Shown: in pieces, positions 1 to 6,434 of the stretch | How positions within the stretch are numbered: position 1 is the stretch's first letter | How the letters are laid out: the number at the start of each line of letters is the position of its first letter | Program-made: the position numbers and the translations under genes | DNA from: Pseudomonadota bacterium | Lineage (GTDB): Bacteria; Pseudomonadota; Alphaproteobacteria; Rhizobiales; Hyphomicrobiaceae | Length of the DNA: 8,639 nucleotides | Assembly (NCBI GenBank): GCA_003242645.1 | Contig: QGVC01000139.1 | Span: 1-8,639 of the forward strand | Direction: 5' to 3' | The notes under the pieces: model-generated | Database searches by the model: none | Seen by the model: the letters and a program-made list of their open reading frames with translations, nothing else | What the model was told of the DNA's origin: nothing

Positions 1-1140
1 CCAGCGGGCCCCCCGCGTCCTATCCCCCCTCCCCCTGCTGCACCGGCCACAAGCACGCCTGATCCGAAGGCCGCTGCTCCGGAGACTGACGATCTCACTC
101 GCATCCGCGGCATCGATTCTGAGCTACAGCAGCGGCTCAACGAGCTTGGCGTCCGCCGCTACGCTGAGATCGCGGCGTGGAAAAAGGACGACGTGCGTCG
201 CATCAGCCAGGCTCTCGGCTTCCGTGGGCGGATCCAGCAGGAGAACTGGATCGAGCAGGCCCAGATCCTGATGACCGGCGGCGAGACGGCATACTCGCGC
301 AGCCGTCAGAAGCTTGCGAAGCCGAGCCCCGACGAAGGCGAGCAACGGCCAATCGCCAGCGCCGCAAGGACGACGACGAAGGCACCACCCACGGCGGTCG
401 CCAGCGCCGCTCCCTCTGGCACTGGATCGCGGATGCCCATCCTTGGGCTCGGCCGCGACAACCTCCAGCGTATCAGTCGCATCACCGCGGACATCGAGCG
501 CCTGCTGAACGCGCAAGGCGTGAGCCGCTACGATCAGATTGCGCATTGGACGACGGCGGACGTGGCGCGTTTCGACCAGCTGCTCGGAGGTGACGGGCGC
601 ATATCACGCGAGAACTGGATTGAGCAGGCGCAAATCTTGGCGCGGGGCGGAGAGACGGCCTACTCGCGCGAATTCGACCGCCAGCGCGCAAACATTCATC
701 CGCCGCGGCCGACACAGCTCGCCGAAGCTATCCGCGCTGCGCAGGCCGAGAAGGCTGGCGGGCCACCTCCCGCGCCGGCACCGGAGCGCGAACCTTCGAA
801 GAGCTTTGATTTGAATAAGCTGCGGTCCATTCGGTCAGAGCTTTTCCGGACCGACGAGCGCGAGGCGGAGAAATCGATCGGTCCCGGAACGCAAGGCGCT
901 GTGAGAGCCGACGATCTGAAGCGGATCCGCGGCATTGGGGTGCTGCTCGAGAAGCGCCTCAACAGCATGGGCTATCGGACCTACGAGCAGATCGCGAATT
1001 GGACGGCCGCGGACGTGGAGCGGATCAGCCGCGAGCTCGACATCCCTGGACGGATCGAGCAGGAGAATTGGATCGAGCAGGCGCGGATTCTGGCTTCCGG
1101 CAAGCAGACAGAGTTTGCGCGCCGGTTCGATCGAAAGTAA
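1..1140 (+). CDS. Triple H3TH/HhH-repeat protein (COG3743-like), 5' end outside window
   Basis: The frame is open from the first base to TAA at 1138-1140, giving 379 residues with no in-frame ATG at the left edge, so the true start is upstream. A GTG at 193 lies inside the first repeat and is not the start. After a Pro/Ala-rich stretch there are three repeats of exactly 71 codons each (88-300, 457-669, 910-1122). Each contains a D-[DN]-L-x-R-I start, a G-[VY]-x-x-Y-x-[QE]-I-A-x-W core, and an ENWIEQA[QR]IL block. Hydrophilic, low-complexity linkers of 52 and 80 codons join them. The pattern matches my memory of the 'predicted 5' DNA nuclease, flap endonuclease-like helix-3-turn-helix' domain (COG3743), also found at the C-termini of unrelated alphaproteobacterial proteins. 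Repeat 3 keeps the hairpin as RGIG; repeat 1 has RGID and repeat 2 SRIT, so hairpin function may be partly lost. No catalytic nuclease motif is visible. Nucleic-acid binding or a scaffolding role is inference only. Confidence 0.8.
   Translation, partial: PAGPPRPIPPPPAAPATSTPDPKAAAPETDDLTRIRGIDSELQQRLNELGVRRYAEIAAWKKDDVRRISQALGFRGRIQQENWIEQAQILMTGGETAYSRSRQKLAKPSPDEGEQRPIASAARTTTKAPPTAVASAAPSGTGSRMPILGLGRDNLQRISRITADIERLLNAQGVSRYDQIAHWTTADVARFDQLLGGDGRISRENWIEQAQILARGGETAYSREFDRQRANIHPPRPTQLAEAIRAAQAEKAGGPPPAPAPEREPSKSFDLNKLRSIRSELFRTDEREAEKSIGPGTQGAVRADDLKRIRGIGVLLEKRLNSMGYRTYEQIANWTAADVERISRELDIPGRIEQENWIEQARILASGKQTEFARRFDRK
88..300 (+). repeat. H3TH-like protein repeat 1 (71 codons)
   Basis: First of three equal-length coding repeats. 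It begins with residues DDLTRIRGID and ends at the SR of TAYSR. The hairpin position reads GID instead of GIG. The EN-WIEQAQIL segment is identical to that of repeat 2 and differs from that of repeat 3 by one residue. Confidence 0.85.
457..669 (+). repeat. H3TH-like protein repeat 2 (71 codons, degenerate hairpin)
   Basis: Second repeat, same length, starting DNLQRISRIT. The hairpin glycines are gone (SRIT where repeat 3 has RGIG), while the tyrosine, tryptophan and ENWIEQAQIL positions are kept. Its end (GGETAYSR) is identical to the end of repeat 1, so repeats 1 and 2 look like the more recent pair by that segment. Confidence 0.85.
910..1122 (+). repeat. H3TH-like protein repeat 3 (71 codons, most canonical)
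   Basis: Third repeat, starting DDLKRIRGIG and followed by GVLLEKRLNSMG. It is the closest of the three to the family pattern as I remember it. It lies six codons from the stop, so the protein ends with this domain, as is usual for this module. Confidence 0.85.
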
Positions 1141-1331
1141 GCGGCCGCGAAACCGGGCAAACAACTGTCGCCGACGGAGTGTATTCGCGTGATAGAGCCC
1201 AGAGTTACCCGCCAGTTACGGGGCAAGCTCCTCTGATATCTCCGTTGTCGATGAGGACTTGCGAAACCGTTGCGTCTGTGATGAACACAACCCGAAATGC
1301 TTCATCGAACGGGCGGGAGGCAACTTTGGGT

Positions 1332-1616
1332 ATGAATGGCATTCTGAGAACGGCGGTTCTGCTGACTGCCGTCGCTCTATTGGCAGGATGCGCCACCAGT
1401 GCCGACCCTTACGGCGATCCTGGGGCACGGCCGCTCCCGCCCGGTTATAGCTGTCAATCCATCCGTGCTGAGATGACCCGGTTGGATGCAAAAGGAATTC
1501 GGTCGAAGGTTGAAGCTGCGAGCAGTGGCAAGAAGTTGTCGCCGCAAGCACAGGCCGAGGTCGATCGCTACAATTATCTGCTGAATGTCTACCTCGGCGC
1601 TCGGTGCCACGTCTGA
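1332..1616 (+). CDS. Small outer-membrane-type lipoprotein, function unknown
   Basis: A 94-residue protein with a clear lipoprotein signal: a short basic N-terminus (Arg6), a hydrophobic run at residues 7-17 and the lipobox LAGC with Cys20 as the lipidated residue. The mature part is about 75 residues, with a PxGYSC segment followed by an amphipathic region (RAEMTRLDAKG) and ending in ARCHV. Besides Cys20 it has two cysteines, one near the start and one three residues from the end, which could form a disulfide in the periplasm. A GGGAGG about 11 bases before the ATG supports this start. An in-frame ATG at 1281 would add 17 residues and push the signal peptide inward, so it is less likely. The residue after the lipidated Cys is Ala, not Asp, so nothing signals inner-membrane retention. 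I do not recognise the family. It is separated from lpdA by a terminator-like hairpin and so is probably its own transcription unit. Confidence 0.75.
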   Translation: MNGILRTAVLLTAVALLAGCATSADPYGDPGARPLPPGYSCQSIRAEMTRLDAKGIRSKVEAASSGKKLSPQAQAEVDRYNYLLNVYLGARCHV

Positions 1617-1666
1617 CGCGGTCTCCTGATCGCCCTGGAACTAGACCATTCATTCCGCTTTGATTG

Positions 1667-1701
1667 GAAAGCTCCGGGCCCGAGCGCGGAGCTTTCATTT
1701 T
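1667..1701 (+). terminator. Rho-independent terminator after the lipoprotein gene
   Basis: A perfect 10-bp stem, GAAAGCTCCG at 1667-1676 and CGGAGCTTTC at 1687-1696, encloses a 10-base loop and is followed by ATTTT. It starts 50 bases after the lipoprotein stop and ends about 21 bases before the lpdA start codon. The T tract is short and no T tract follows on the other strand, so it should act in the + direction only. Confidence 0.75.
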
Positions 1702-1722
1702 GGATGACTCGATAGGGACACC

Positions 1723-3168
1723 ATGCCGAGCAAATCGTACGACGTCATTGTGATTGGTGCCGGGCCCGGGGGGTACGTGGCGGCTATCCGCGCTGCGCAG
1801 CTCGGCTTCAAGACGGCAGTGGTGGAGCGGGAGCATCTGGGCGGCATCTGCCTCAACTGGGGGTGCATCCCGACGAAAGCGCTCCTGCGTTCGGCGGACG
1901 TCTATCGCAACGCAGCGCACGCCAAGAGCTACGGTCTCAGCATTGAAGGGAGGCTGCAATACGACGCTAAGGCTATCGCAGAACGGTCCCGCGGCGTCGC
2001 CAAGCAGCTCAACAGCGGCGTCGGCTTCCTTATGCGCAAGAACAAGATCGACGTGATCTGGGGCGAAGCGACGATCACCAAGCCCGGCGAAATTGTGGTC
2101 GCTGAGCCGAAGAAGAAGCCGATGGAGCCCGCCATTCCGCCTCCGAAAGAGGTGCTGGCGCCTGACACTTACACTGCGAAACACATCATCATTGCCACTG
2201 GCGCTCGGCCCCGCGTGCTGCCCGGCATCGAGCCCGACGGCAAGCTGATCTGGACCTATTTCGAGGCCATGATCCCGCCGGCCATGCCGAAGTCGCTCCT
2301 CGTGATTGGGTCCGGCGCGATCGGCATCGAGTTCGCCTCGTTCTATCGCGCTTTCGGCGTGGAGGTGACGGTCGTCGAGCTGCTGCCGCAGATTCTGCCG
2401 GCGGAGGATGCTGAGATCGCAGCACTGGCCCGCAAGCAGTTTGAGCGGCAAGGCATGCGCATTCTGACCGGTGCCAAGGTTACGCGCGTTGAGAAGGCTG
2501 ACAACAGCGTCACGGCCACCATCGACCTCGGCAACGGAAAGACGGAGAGCGTTACCGTCGAGCGGATCATCTCAGCGGTCGGTGTGGTGGGGAACGTCGA
2601 GAATCTCGGGCTCGAGAAGCTCGGCGTGAAGGTGGAGCGCGGGGTTATTGTCACTGACGGTTACGGGCGCACGAACGTGCCGGGCATCTACGCCATCGGC
2701 GACGTCGCCGGGGCGCCGATGTTGGCTCACAAGGCCGAGCACGAGGGTGTGATCTGCGTCGAGACGATCAAGGGTTTGCCAACGCATCCCCTCGACAAGC
2801 TTAAAATTCCGGCTTGCACCTATTGCCATCCGCAGATCGCGTCTGTCGGTCTGACAGAGGCCAAGGCGAAGGAAGCCGGCTATGAGGTGAAGGTCGGCCG
2901 CTTCCCGTTCCGCGCCAACGGCAAGGCTATCGCGCTCGGCGAGCCGGAAGGCCTGACGAAGACGATCTTCGATGCCAAGACCGGCCAGCTTCTTGGCGCG
3001 CACATGGTTGGCGCGGAGGTGACGGAGCTGATCCAAGGCTTCGTCATCGCCATGCAACTCGAAACGACCGAAGAGGAGTTGATACACACGGTCTTCCCGC
3101 ATCCAACGCTTTCCGAAACCATGCACGAAAGCGTTCTCGATGCCTTTGGCCGGGTGATTCACACGTAA
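1723..3168 (+). CDS. lpdA: Dihydrolipoyl dehydrogenase (E3 component)
   Basis: FAD enzyme that reoxidises dihydrolipoyl groups on the E2 cores of pyruvate and 2-oxoglutarate dehydrogenase complexes (and the glycine cleavage H protein), passing electrons to NAD+; cytoplasmic. The 481-residue length is slightly above the usual 460-475. Visible in order: FAD-binding GAGPGG at 12-17; redox disulfide Cys43/Cys48 in GGICLNWGCIPTK; NAD-binding GSGAIGIE at 196-203 with Glu219 closing the second strand (NAD rather than NADP preference); second FAD motif around AIGD at 324-327; catalytic His460 and Glu465 in HPTLSE near the C-terminus. Residues about 126-150 form a Pro/Lys-rich insert before TAKHIIIATG, which I recall from other rhizobial E3 proteins of the pyruvate dehydrogenase locus. 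There is no N-terminal lipoyl domain. TAGGGA lies just upstream of the ATG. LipA, encoded downstream on the same strand, makes the cofactor this enzyme acts on. Confidence 0.97.
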   Translation: MPSKSYDVIVIGAGPGGYVAAIRAAQLGFKTAVVEREHLGGICLNWGCIPTKALLRSADVYRNAAHAKSYGLSIEGRLQYDAKAIAERSRGVAKQLNSGVGFLMRKNKIDVIWGEATITKPGEIVVAEPKKKPMEPAIPPPKEVLAPDTYTAKHIIIATGARPRVLPGIEPDGKLIWTYFEAMIPPAMPKSLLVIGSGAIGIEFASFYRAFGVEVTVVELLPQILPAEDAEIAALARKQFERQGMRILTGAKVTRVEKADNSVTATIDLGNGKTESVTVERIISAVGVVGNVENLGLEKLGVKVERGVIVTDGYGRTNVPGIYAIGDVAGAPMLAHKAEHEGVICVETIKGLPTHPLDKLKIPACTYCHPQIASVGLTEAKAKEAGYEVKVGRFPFRANGKAIALGEPEGLTKTIFDAKTGQLLGAHMVGAEVTELIQGFVIAMQLETTEEELIHTVFPHPTLSETMHESVLDAFGRVIHT

Positions 3169-3220
3169 GAACCGGCTGTAGCAACTCCGCGACTCGGGGC
3201 GCGATCAAGGAGAGCCAATC

Positions 3221-3634
3221 ATGAAAATCACTGTGGAGACGACGATCGCTGCTCCTGTCGAGCAGGTCTGGCAGGCTTACACGACGCCTGAAGACATCAT
3301 GCAGTGGAACGCAGCGTCTGATGACTGGCACACGCCCGCTGCCACCGTGGACTTGCGCGAAGGCGGCACCTTCTGCTCCCGCATGGAGGCCAAGGACGGC
3401 AGCATGGGCTTCGATTTCGCCGGAACCTACACGAAGATCATCGAGCACCGGCTGATCGAGTACACGTTCGGCGATCGTGAAGCTCGCGTGGAGTTTACTC
3501 CGGGTGCCGACGGTGTCGGTGTGCGAGTGACCTTCGACAGCGAGCTGACGTATTCCATCGAGCAGCAGCGCGCCGGCTGGCAAGCCATTCTCGACAACTT
3601 CGCTCGCTACGTCGAGGCGAAGGCCCGCGCTTGA
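3221..3634 (+). CDS. SRPBCC / AHSA1-type START-fold protein
   Basis: A 137-residue single-domain protein of the START-like superfamily, in the branch usually annotated as 'activator of Hsp90 ATPase 1-like' or 'polyketide cyclase' (COG3832). Visible signature: an N-terminal strand with IAAPVEQVWQAYTTPEDI, then MQWNAASDDWHTP, DLREGGTFCSRMEAKDGS, a GFDFAGTY turn, and the long C-terminal helix with EQQRAGWQAILDNFARYVE, which closes the hydrophobic pocket. The fold binds a small hydrophobic ligand in most members, but neither ligand nor reaction can be read from the sequence. AAGGAG eight bases before the ATG fixes the start. It lies 52 bases after lpdA with no terminator between, so co-transcription with lpdA is plausible. 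Its family members occur in many contexts, so no specific link to lipoate is claimed. Confidence 0.88.
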   Translation: MKITVETTIAAPVEQVWQAYTTPEDIMQWNAASDDWHTPAATVDLREGGTFCSRMEAKDGSMGFDFAGTYTKIIEHRLIEYTFGDREARVEFTPGADGVGVRVTFDSELTYSIEQQRAGWQAILDNFARYVEAKARA

Positions 3635-3766
3635 GTTGCCCTGGACGCGCAGCGAGTGCTGTAGCCGATGCCGAATACACTCGACGGAGTGCTGCGAGTC
3701 GGCCAAGATCAGTAGGCGTAGTGTTCGTTTGTTGCATGGGTCCCATTTCGCAAGAGGAGACCTGCA
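3635..3766. other. Intergenic region with nested hairpin potential
   Basis: No gene is seen here. Within 3670-3703 an outer pair GCCGA/TCGGC encloses an inner hairpin, CACTC-GACG-GAGTG at 3678-3691. An alternative pairing of ACTCG with CGAGT is possible. There is no T tract, so it is not a standard terminator. The palindrome ATGGGTCCCAT lies at 3736-3746, shortly before the first GlsB-type gene. A promoter for the membrane-protein pair may lie here, but I cannot point to convincing -35/-10 boxes. Confidence 0.4.
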
Positions 3767-4024
3767 ATGAAAACGGATGCGCAATCCCTGCTGATCATGG
3801 CGGTCATCGGCATCGTCGCCGGGTTCCTCGCCTCGCTCATCGTCGGCGGTGGTGGGGGGCTGATCTGGTATCTGTTCGTCGGATTAATAGGCGCCTTCGT
3901 CGGTGGCCTCCTCCTCAGCGCTCTCGACGTCAATCTCGGCATCAAGAACGAGATTGCGTCGCGCATCGTAACGGCAACCATAGGCGCCGTCGTGGTCATC
4001 GTCCTTGCGCGCCTCATCGCTTGA
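3767..4024 (+). CDS. GlsB/YeaQ/YmgE-type small membrane protein, copy 1
   Basis: An 85-residue, Gly-rich, very hydrophobic protein of the family named 'transglycosylase-associated' or 'GlsB/YeaQ/YmgE stress response membrane protein' (Pfam PF04226). Three membrane segments are visible, about residues 7-27, 32-52 and 66-84. The Gly loop at 27-31 follows the first segment, and the family-typical ATIGAVVVIVLARLI ends the protein. There is no catalytic motif, and despite the name the family has no established transglycosylase activity; expression under stress is reported for homologues in other bacteria. AGAGGAG seven to eight bases before the ATG supports the start. A homologous gene follows 27 bases downstream in the same frame, so the two are almost certainly co-transcribed. 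Confidence 0.9.
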   Translation: MKTDAQSLLIMAVIGIVAGFLASLIVGGGGGLIWYLFVGLIGAFVGGLLLSALDVNLGIKNEIASRIVTATIGAVVVIVLARLIA

Positions 4025-4051
4025 TGGAGCCGCGCCAATCAGAGGAGAAGC

Positions 4052-4315
4052 GTGGATCTCGGTGCCTATTCGCCGCTTGTGACACTGGTGGTCGTCGGGT
4101 TGATCGCCGGCTGGATCAGCGGCATGCTCTTCGGCCAGCGCGGCCTTATCAGGTATCTGGTCGTCGGCATTCTCGGTGCGCTGCTCGGCGGGTATGTCTT
4201 CCATGAGCTTCTGAACGTTAGCTTTGGGCTGGGCAGCGCCTTCCTGGATCAAGTCGCGGTTGCCACAATCGGGGCCGTCGCGGTTATGCTGCTGGCACGT
4301 GCTATTGCCCGCTAA
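4052..4315 (+). CDS. GlsB/YeaQ/YmgE-type small membrane protein, copy 2
   Basis: An 87-residue paralogue of the preceding gene, again with three membrane segments (about 7-27, 32-52, 66-84), a GLIRYLVVGILGALLGG core and the ATIGAVAVMLLARAIAR end that parallels copy 1. It starts with GTG: the stop of copy 1 (4022-4024) is in the same frame, and no ATG or TTG occurs between it and the GTG at 4052. AGAGGAG immediately upstream gives a good ribosome site. Copy 2 has GQRGLIRY where copy 1 has GGGGGLIWY, placing a basic loop between segments 1 and 2, so the pair has diverged. A heteromeric membrane assembly is possible but is inference. Confidence 0.9.
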   Translation: MDLGAYSPLVTLVVVGLIAGWISGMLFGQRGLIRYLVVGILGALLGGYVFHELLNVSFGLGSAFLDQVAVATIGAVAVMLLARAIAR

Positions 4316-4427
4316 CTCACGGTTCATCAGCCTGAAGTAGGAGCCTTGCCGCGGCGACATGGCGGTTGATCAATGCGCCGCTTGGGGCCACCTGTAATTC
4401 GTCACGCACAACACGGCGTCCGAGCTC

Positions 4428-5378
4428 ATGGTCACGATTCTCGATCTGCGCCCCCGGCATCCCGAGAAGGCTCACCGGCCAGACACTCCGGTGCTGCGCA
4501 AACCGGATTGGATCCGCGTGAAAGCGCCGGGCTCGCCTGGGTACGCGGAGACGAAGCGGATCGTGCGCGAGCACAGCCTGCACACCGTCTGCGAGGAGGC
4601 GGGCTGCCCCAACATCGGCGAGTGCTGGGGCAAGAAGCACGCCACCATGATGATCATGGGCGACACGTGCACGCGCGCCTGCGCCTTCTGCAATGTGCGC
4701 ACAGGCCTGCCGAAGCCGCTCGATCCGAAAGAGCCGGAAAACGTGGCGGAGGCGGTGGCCAAGCTCGGGCTGGAGCACGTGGTCATTACCTCGGTCGATC
4801 GTGACGACCTGCCGGACGGCGGGGCGGCGCACTTCGCGGCGGTCATCCGCGCAATTCGTGCCCGAACGCCGGGGACCACTATAGAGGTCCTCACCCCTGA
4901 CTTCCTCCGCAAGGATGGTGCGCTGGAGGTGGTCGTCGAGGCGCGGCCGGATGTGTTCAATCACAACCTGGAGACCGTCCCCGGTCTTTACCTGCAGATT
5001 CGGCCCGGTGCGCGCTACTTCCACTCGCTGCGACTCCTTCAGCGGGTGAAGGAGCTCGATCCGACGATGTTCACCAAGTCGGGCATCATGGTCGGGCTCG
5101 GCGAGCGCCGGGAGGAGGTGCTGCAGGTCATGGATGACCTGCGCAGCGCCAACGTCGACTTTCTCACCATCGGCCAGTACTTGCAGCCCACGCGGAAGCA
5201 CGCCGAGGTGAAGCGGTTCGTGACGCCCGAGGAGTTCAAGTCTTACGAGCGCATCGCCTATGCGAAGGGCTTCCTGCTGGTGTCGTCGAGCCCGCTCACG
5301 CGCTCGTCCTACCATGCCGCTGAGGACTTTGCTCGCCTCCGCGCCGCCCGGTTGGCCGCGATGGGGCGTGGCGGATGA
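4428..5378 (+). CDS. lipA: Lipoyl synthase
   Basis: Radical SAM enzyme that inserts two sulfurs at C6 and C8 of octanoyl groups on lipoyl domains (E2 subunits, GcvH), using one 4Fe-4S cluster to cleave S-adenosylmethionine and sacrificing a second as sulfur donor. The 316-residue length is normal. Both cluster motifs are present: Cys55, Cys60 and Cys66 ([12 protein letters not shown]) for the auxiliary cluster, and Cys81, Cys85 and Cys88 (CTRACAFC) for the radical SAM cluster. The C-terminal RSSY at 292-295 supplies the serine ligand of the auxiliary cluster. [21 protein letters not shown] and GIMVGLGE are further family blocks. The ATG gives the N-terminus typical of the group ([19 protein letters not shown]), but no good Shine-Dalgarno sequence precedes it. 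A 112-base gap separates it from the membrane-protein pair. It works directly upstream of LpdA in function: LipA makes the arm that LpdA reoxidises. Confidence 0.97.
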   Translation: MVTILDLRPRHPEKAHRPDTPVLRKPDWIRVKAPGSPGYAETKRIVREHSLHTVCEEAGCPNIGECWGKKHATMMIMGDTCTRACAFCNVRTGLPKPLDPKEPENVAEAVAKLGLEHVVITSVDRDDLPDGGAAHFAAVIRAIRARTPGTTIEVLTPDFLRKDGALEVVVEARPDVFNHNLETVPGLYLQIRPGARYFHSLRLLQRVKELDPTMFTKSGIMVGLGERREEVLQVMDDLRSANVDFLTIGQYLQPTRKHAEVKRFVTPEEFKSYERIAYAKGFLLVSSSPLTRSSYHAAEDFARLRAARLAAMGRGG

Positions 5379-5441
5379 GCATCAGCCAGACGAGCACTTG
5401 CGCGCGTGGTGTTTGGTCGCAATGCACTGACGGCGCGTGTT

Positions 5442-5468
5442 CAAGATATTCATAAGAAACAATATTTG
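5442..5468 (+). promoter_or_regulatory. AT-rich inverted repeat in the ratA leader
   Basis: CAAGATATT at 5442-5450 and AATATTTG at 5461-5468 can pair with one bulged base around a 10-base loop. This is the most AT-rich spot in a GC-rich neighbourhood and ends eight bases before the start codon of the START-domain gene. It could be a promoter segment, a protein-binding dyad or an mRNA hairpin over the weak ribosome site. I cannot decide which. Confidence 0.4.
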
Positions 5469-5476
5469 AGATCCAG

Positions 5477-5950
5477 ATGCCGTCATTCCGCACACAGCGA
5501 ATTGTGAAGCACCCGCCCCGGGCGATGTTCGAGCTCGTCTCGGACGTCGAGCGCTACCCGGAGTTTCTTCCGCTTTGCGAGAAGCTGGTGGTGCATTCAC
5601 GCGCACAAAAGGAGGGTGGGCTGGAAGAGATCGTCGCGTCGATGACCGTCGGCTATGGCCGGATCTGTGAGTCGTTCACGACGCGGGTGCGCCTCGATCG
5701 GGAGCGCCACAGGATCCTGGTGAACTACGTCGATGGTCCATTCCGGCACCTTGAGAACACGTGGGCATTCCATTCCCATCCGGAGGGATGCCGCGTGGAC
5801 TTCGCCATTGCCTATGAGTTCCGGTCGATGGCGCTAGGCATGGTGATGGGCGCACTGTTCGACCGGACATTTCGGAGGTTTGCGGAAGCCTTCGAGGCCC
5901 GCGCCGACGCTCTATACGGGGCGGAAGGGACGGCGCTTACTCGAGCCTGA
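5477..5950 (+). CDS. COQ10/RatA-family START-domain protein
   Basis: A 157-residue protein of the polyketide cyclase/COQ10 START family (Pfam PF03364), the bacterial homologues of mitochondrial COQ10, which binds ubiquinone and supports respiration. Signature blocks: VSDVERYPEFLPLC at 22-35, VGYGRICESFTTRV in the middle, NYVDGPFRHLENTWAF at 83-98, VDFAIAYEFRS at 107-117 and a C-terminal helix with AFEARADALYG. Homologues are often labelled 'RatA toxin' after the E. coli protein reported to block 70S ribosome assembly; no RatB-like partner is adjacent here. With its place next to lipA and the mitochondria-related ancestry, a ubiquinone-chaperone role is the better guess. The start codon has only a weak GAG-type ribosome site. 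The stop lies inside the 3' end of the opposing cinA gene, a 14-bp tail-to-tail overlap. Confidence 0.92.
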   Translation: MPSFRTQRIVKHPPRAMFELVSDVERYPEFLPLCEKLVVHSRAQKEGGLEEIVASMTVGYGRICESFTTRVRLDRERHRILVNYVDGPFRHLENTWAFHSHPEGCRVDFAIAYEFRSMALGMVMGALFDRTFRRFAEAFEARADALYGAEGTALTRA

Positions 5951-6434
5951 CGGCAGCCTTCGCCAGATCCAGCGCGGTTCGCACGCTGCTCAATCGGATG
6001 GCCGTCCGGCCGAGATCTCCAAAGCGCTGCTCGAGATGAACCGTCGGTTGGCCCTTACGGGCTGCCGCGAAATGAACGAGACCGACCGGCTTTTCGGGTG
6101 AGCCGCCGGATGGGCCTGCGATGCCCGTGACAGAGATCGCCAGATCAGCTTCCGAATGAGCCAGCGCACCTTCGGCCATAGCCCGGGCGACTTCCTCGCT
6201 CACGGCGCCATGGTCTGCGATGAGCTGCGGATCGACGCCAAGGCAGGAGCTTTTCGCAGCGTTCGAGTAAGTGACGTATCCGCGCTCAAGGACATCCGAT
6301 GAGCCTGGAATTTCGGTCAACAGCCCTGCGATGAGCCCGCCGGTACAACTTTCCGCAGTGACGAGCATGAGCTTGTGCTGGCGCAGAAGCTCGATCAGGT
6401 TGCGGGCTTCATCGACCAGATCTGGCGGAAACAT
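5937..6434 (-). CDS. Nicotinamide-nucleotide amidase, stand-alone CinA C-terminal domain
   Basis: Belongs to the CinA C-terminal (PncC) family, which deamidates nicotinamide mononucleotide to nicotinate mononucleotide in pyridine-nucleotide salvage; cytoplasmic. From the ATG at 6434 it has 165 residues, the normal size for the single-domain form without the N-terminal molybdopterin-like domain of full CinA. TAESCTGG at 26-33 holds the likely nucleophile Ser29, YSNAAK ends in Lys61, a residue I recall as the catalytic base, VSEEVARAMAEGA is at 78-90, and ISVTGIAGPSGGSPEKPVG at 100-118 is the Gly-rich nucleotide loop. The longest open frame begins at a TTG at 6479, but the ATG at 6434 has GTGGAG seven bases upstream and gives the family-typical N-terminus, so I prefer it. 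It is 175 bases downstream of the marR-type gene on the same strand, with a hairpin between, so it probably has its own promoter. Confidence 0.92.
   Translation of the reverse strand: MFPPDLVDEARNLIELLRQHKLMLVTAESCTGGLIAGLLTEIPGSSDVLERGYVTYSNAAKSSCLGVDPQLIADHGAVSEEVARAMAEGALAHSEADLAISVTGIAGPSGGSPEKPVGLVHFAAARKGQPTVHLEQRFGDLGRTAIRLSSVRTALDLAKAAVRLE

Noticed and set aside
1216..2451. Long minus-strand open frame (411 codons) opposite the lipoprotein gene and lpdA
   Set aside because: It lies antisense to the strongly supported lpdA and the translation is Arg/His/Asp-rich with no domain. It is a by-product of high-GC codon use on the other strand.
3631..4206. Plus-strand open frame of 191 codons overlapping both GlsB-type genes
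   Set aside because: It is Arg-rich and out of frame with two short genes that each have a good ribosome site and clear family membership.
4317..5315. Minus-strand open frame of 332 codons opposite lipA
   Set aside because: It mirrors lipA almost exactly, has no recognisable motif, and lipA has every catalytic residue.
5477..6434. RatA toxin with CinA or MarR as a toxin-antitoxin module
   Set aside because: The RatA label is inherited from E. coli, the neighbours are housekeeping genes on the opposite strand, and no RatB-like antitoxin is present. A COQ10-type role fits better.
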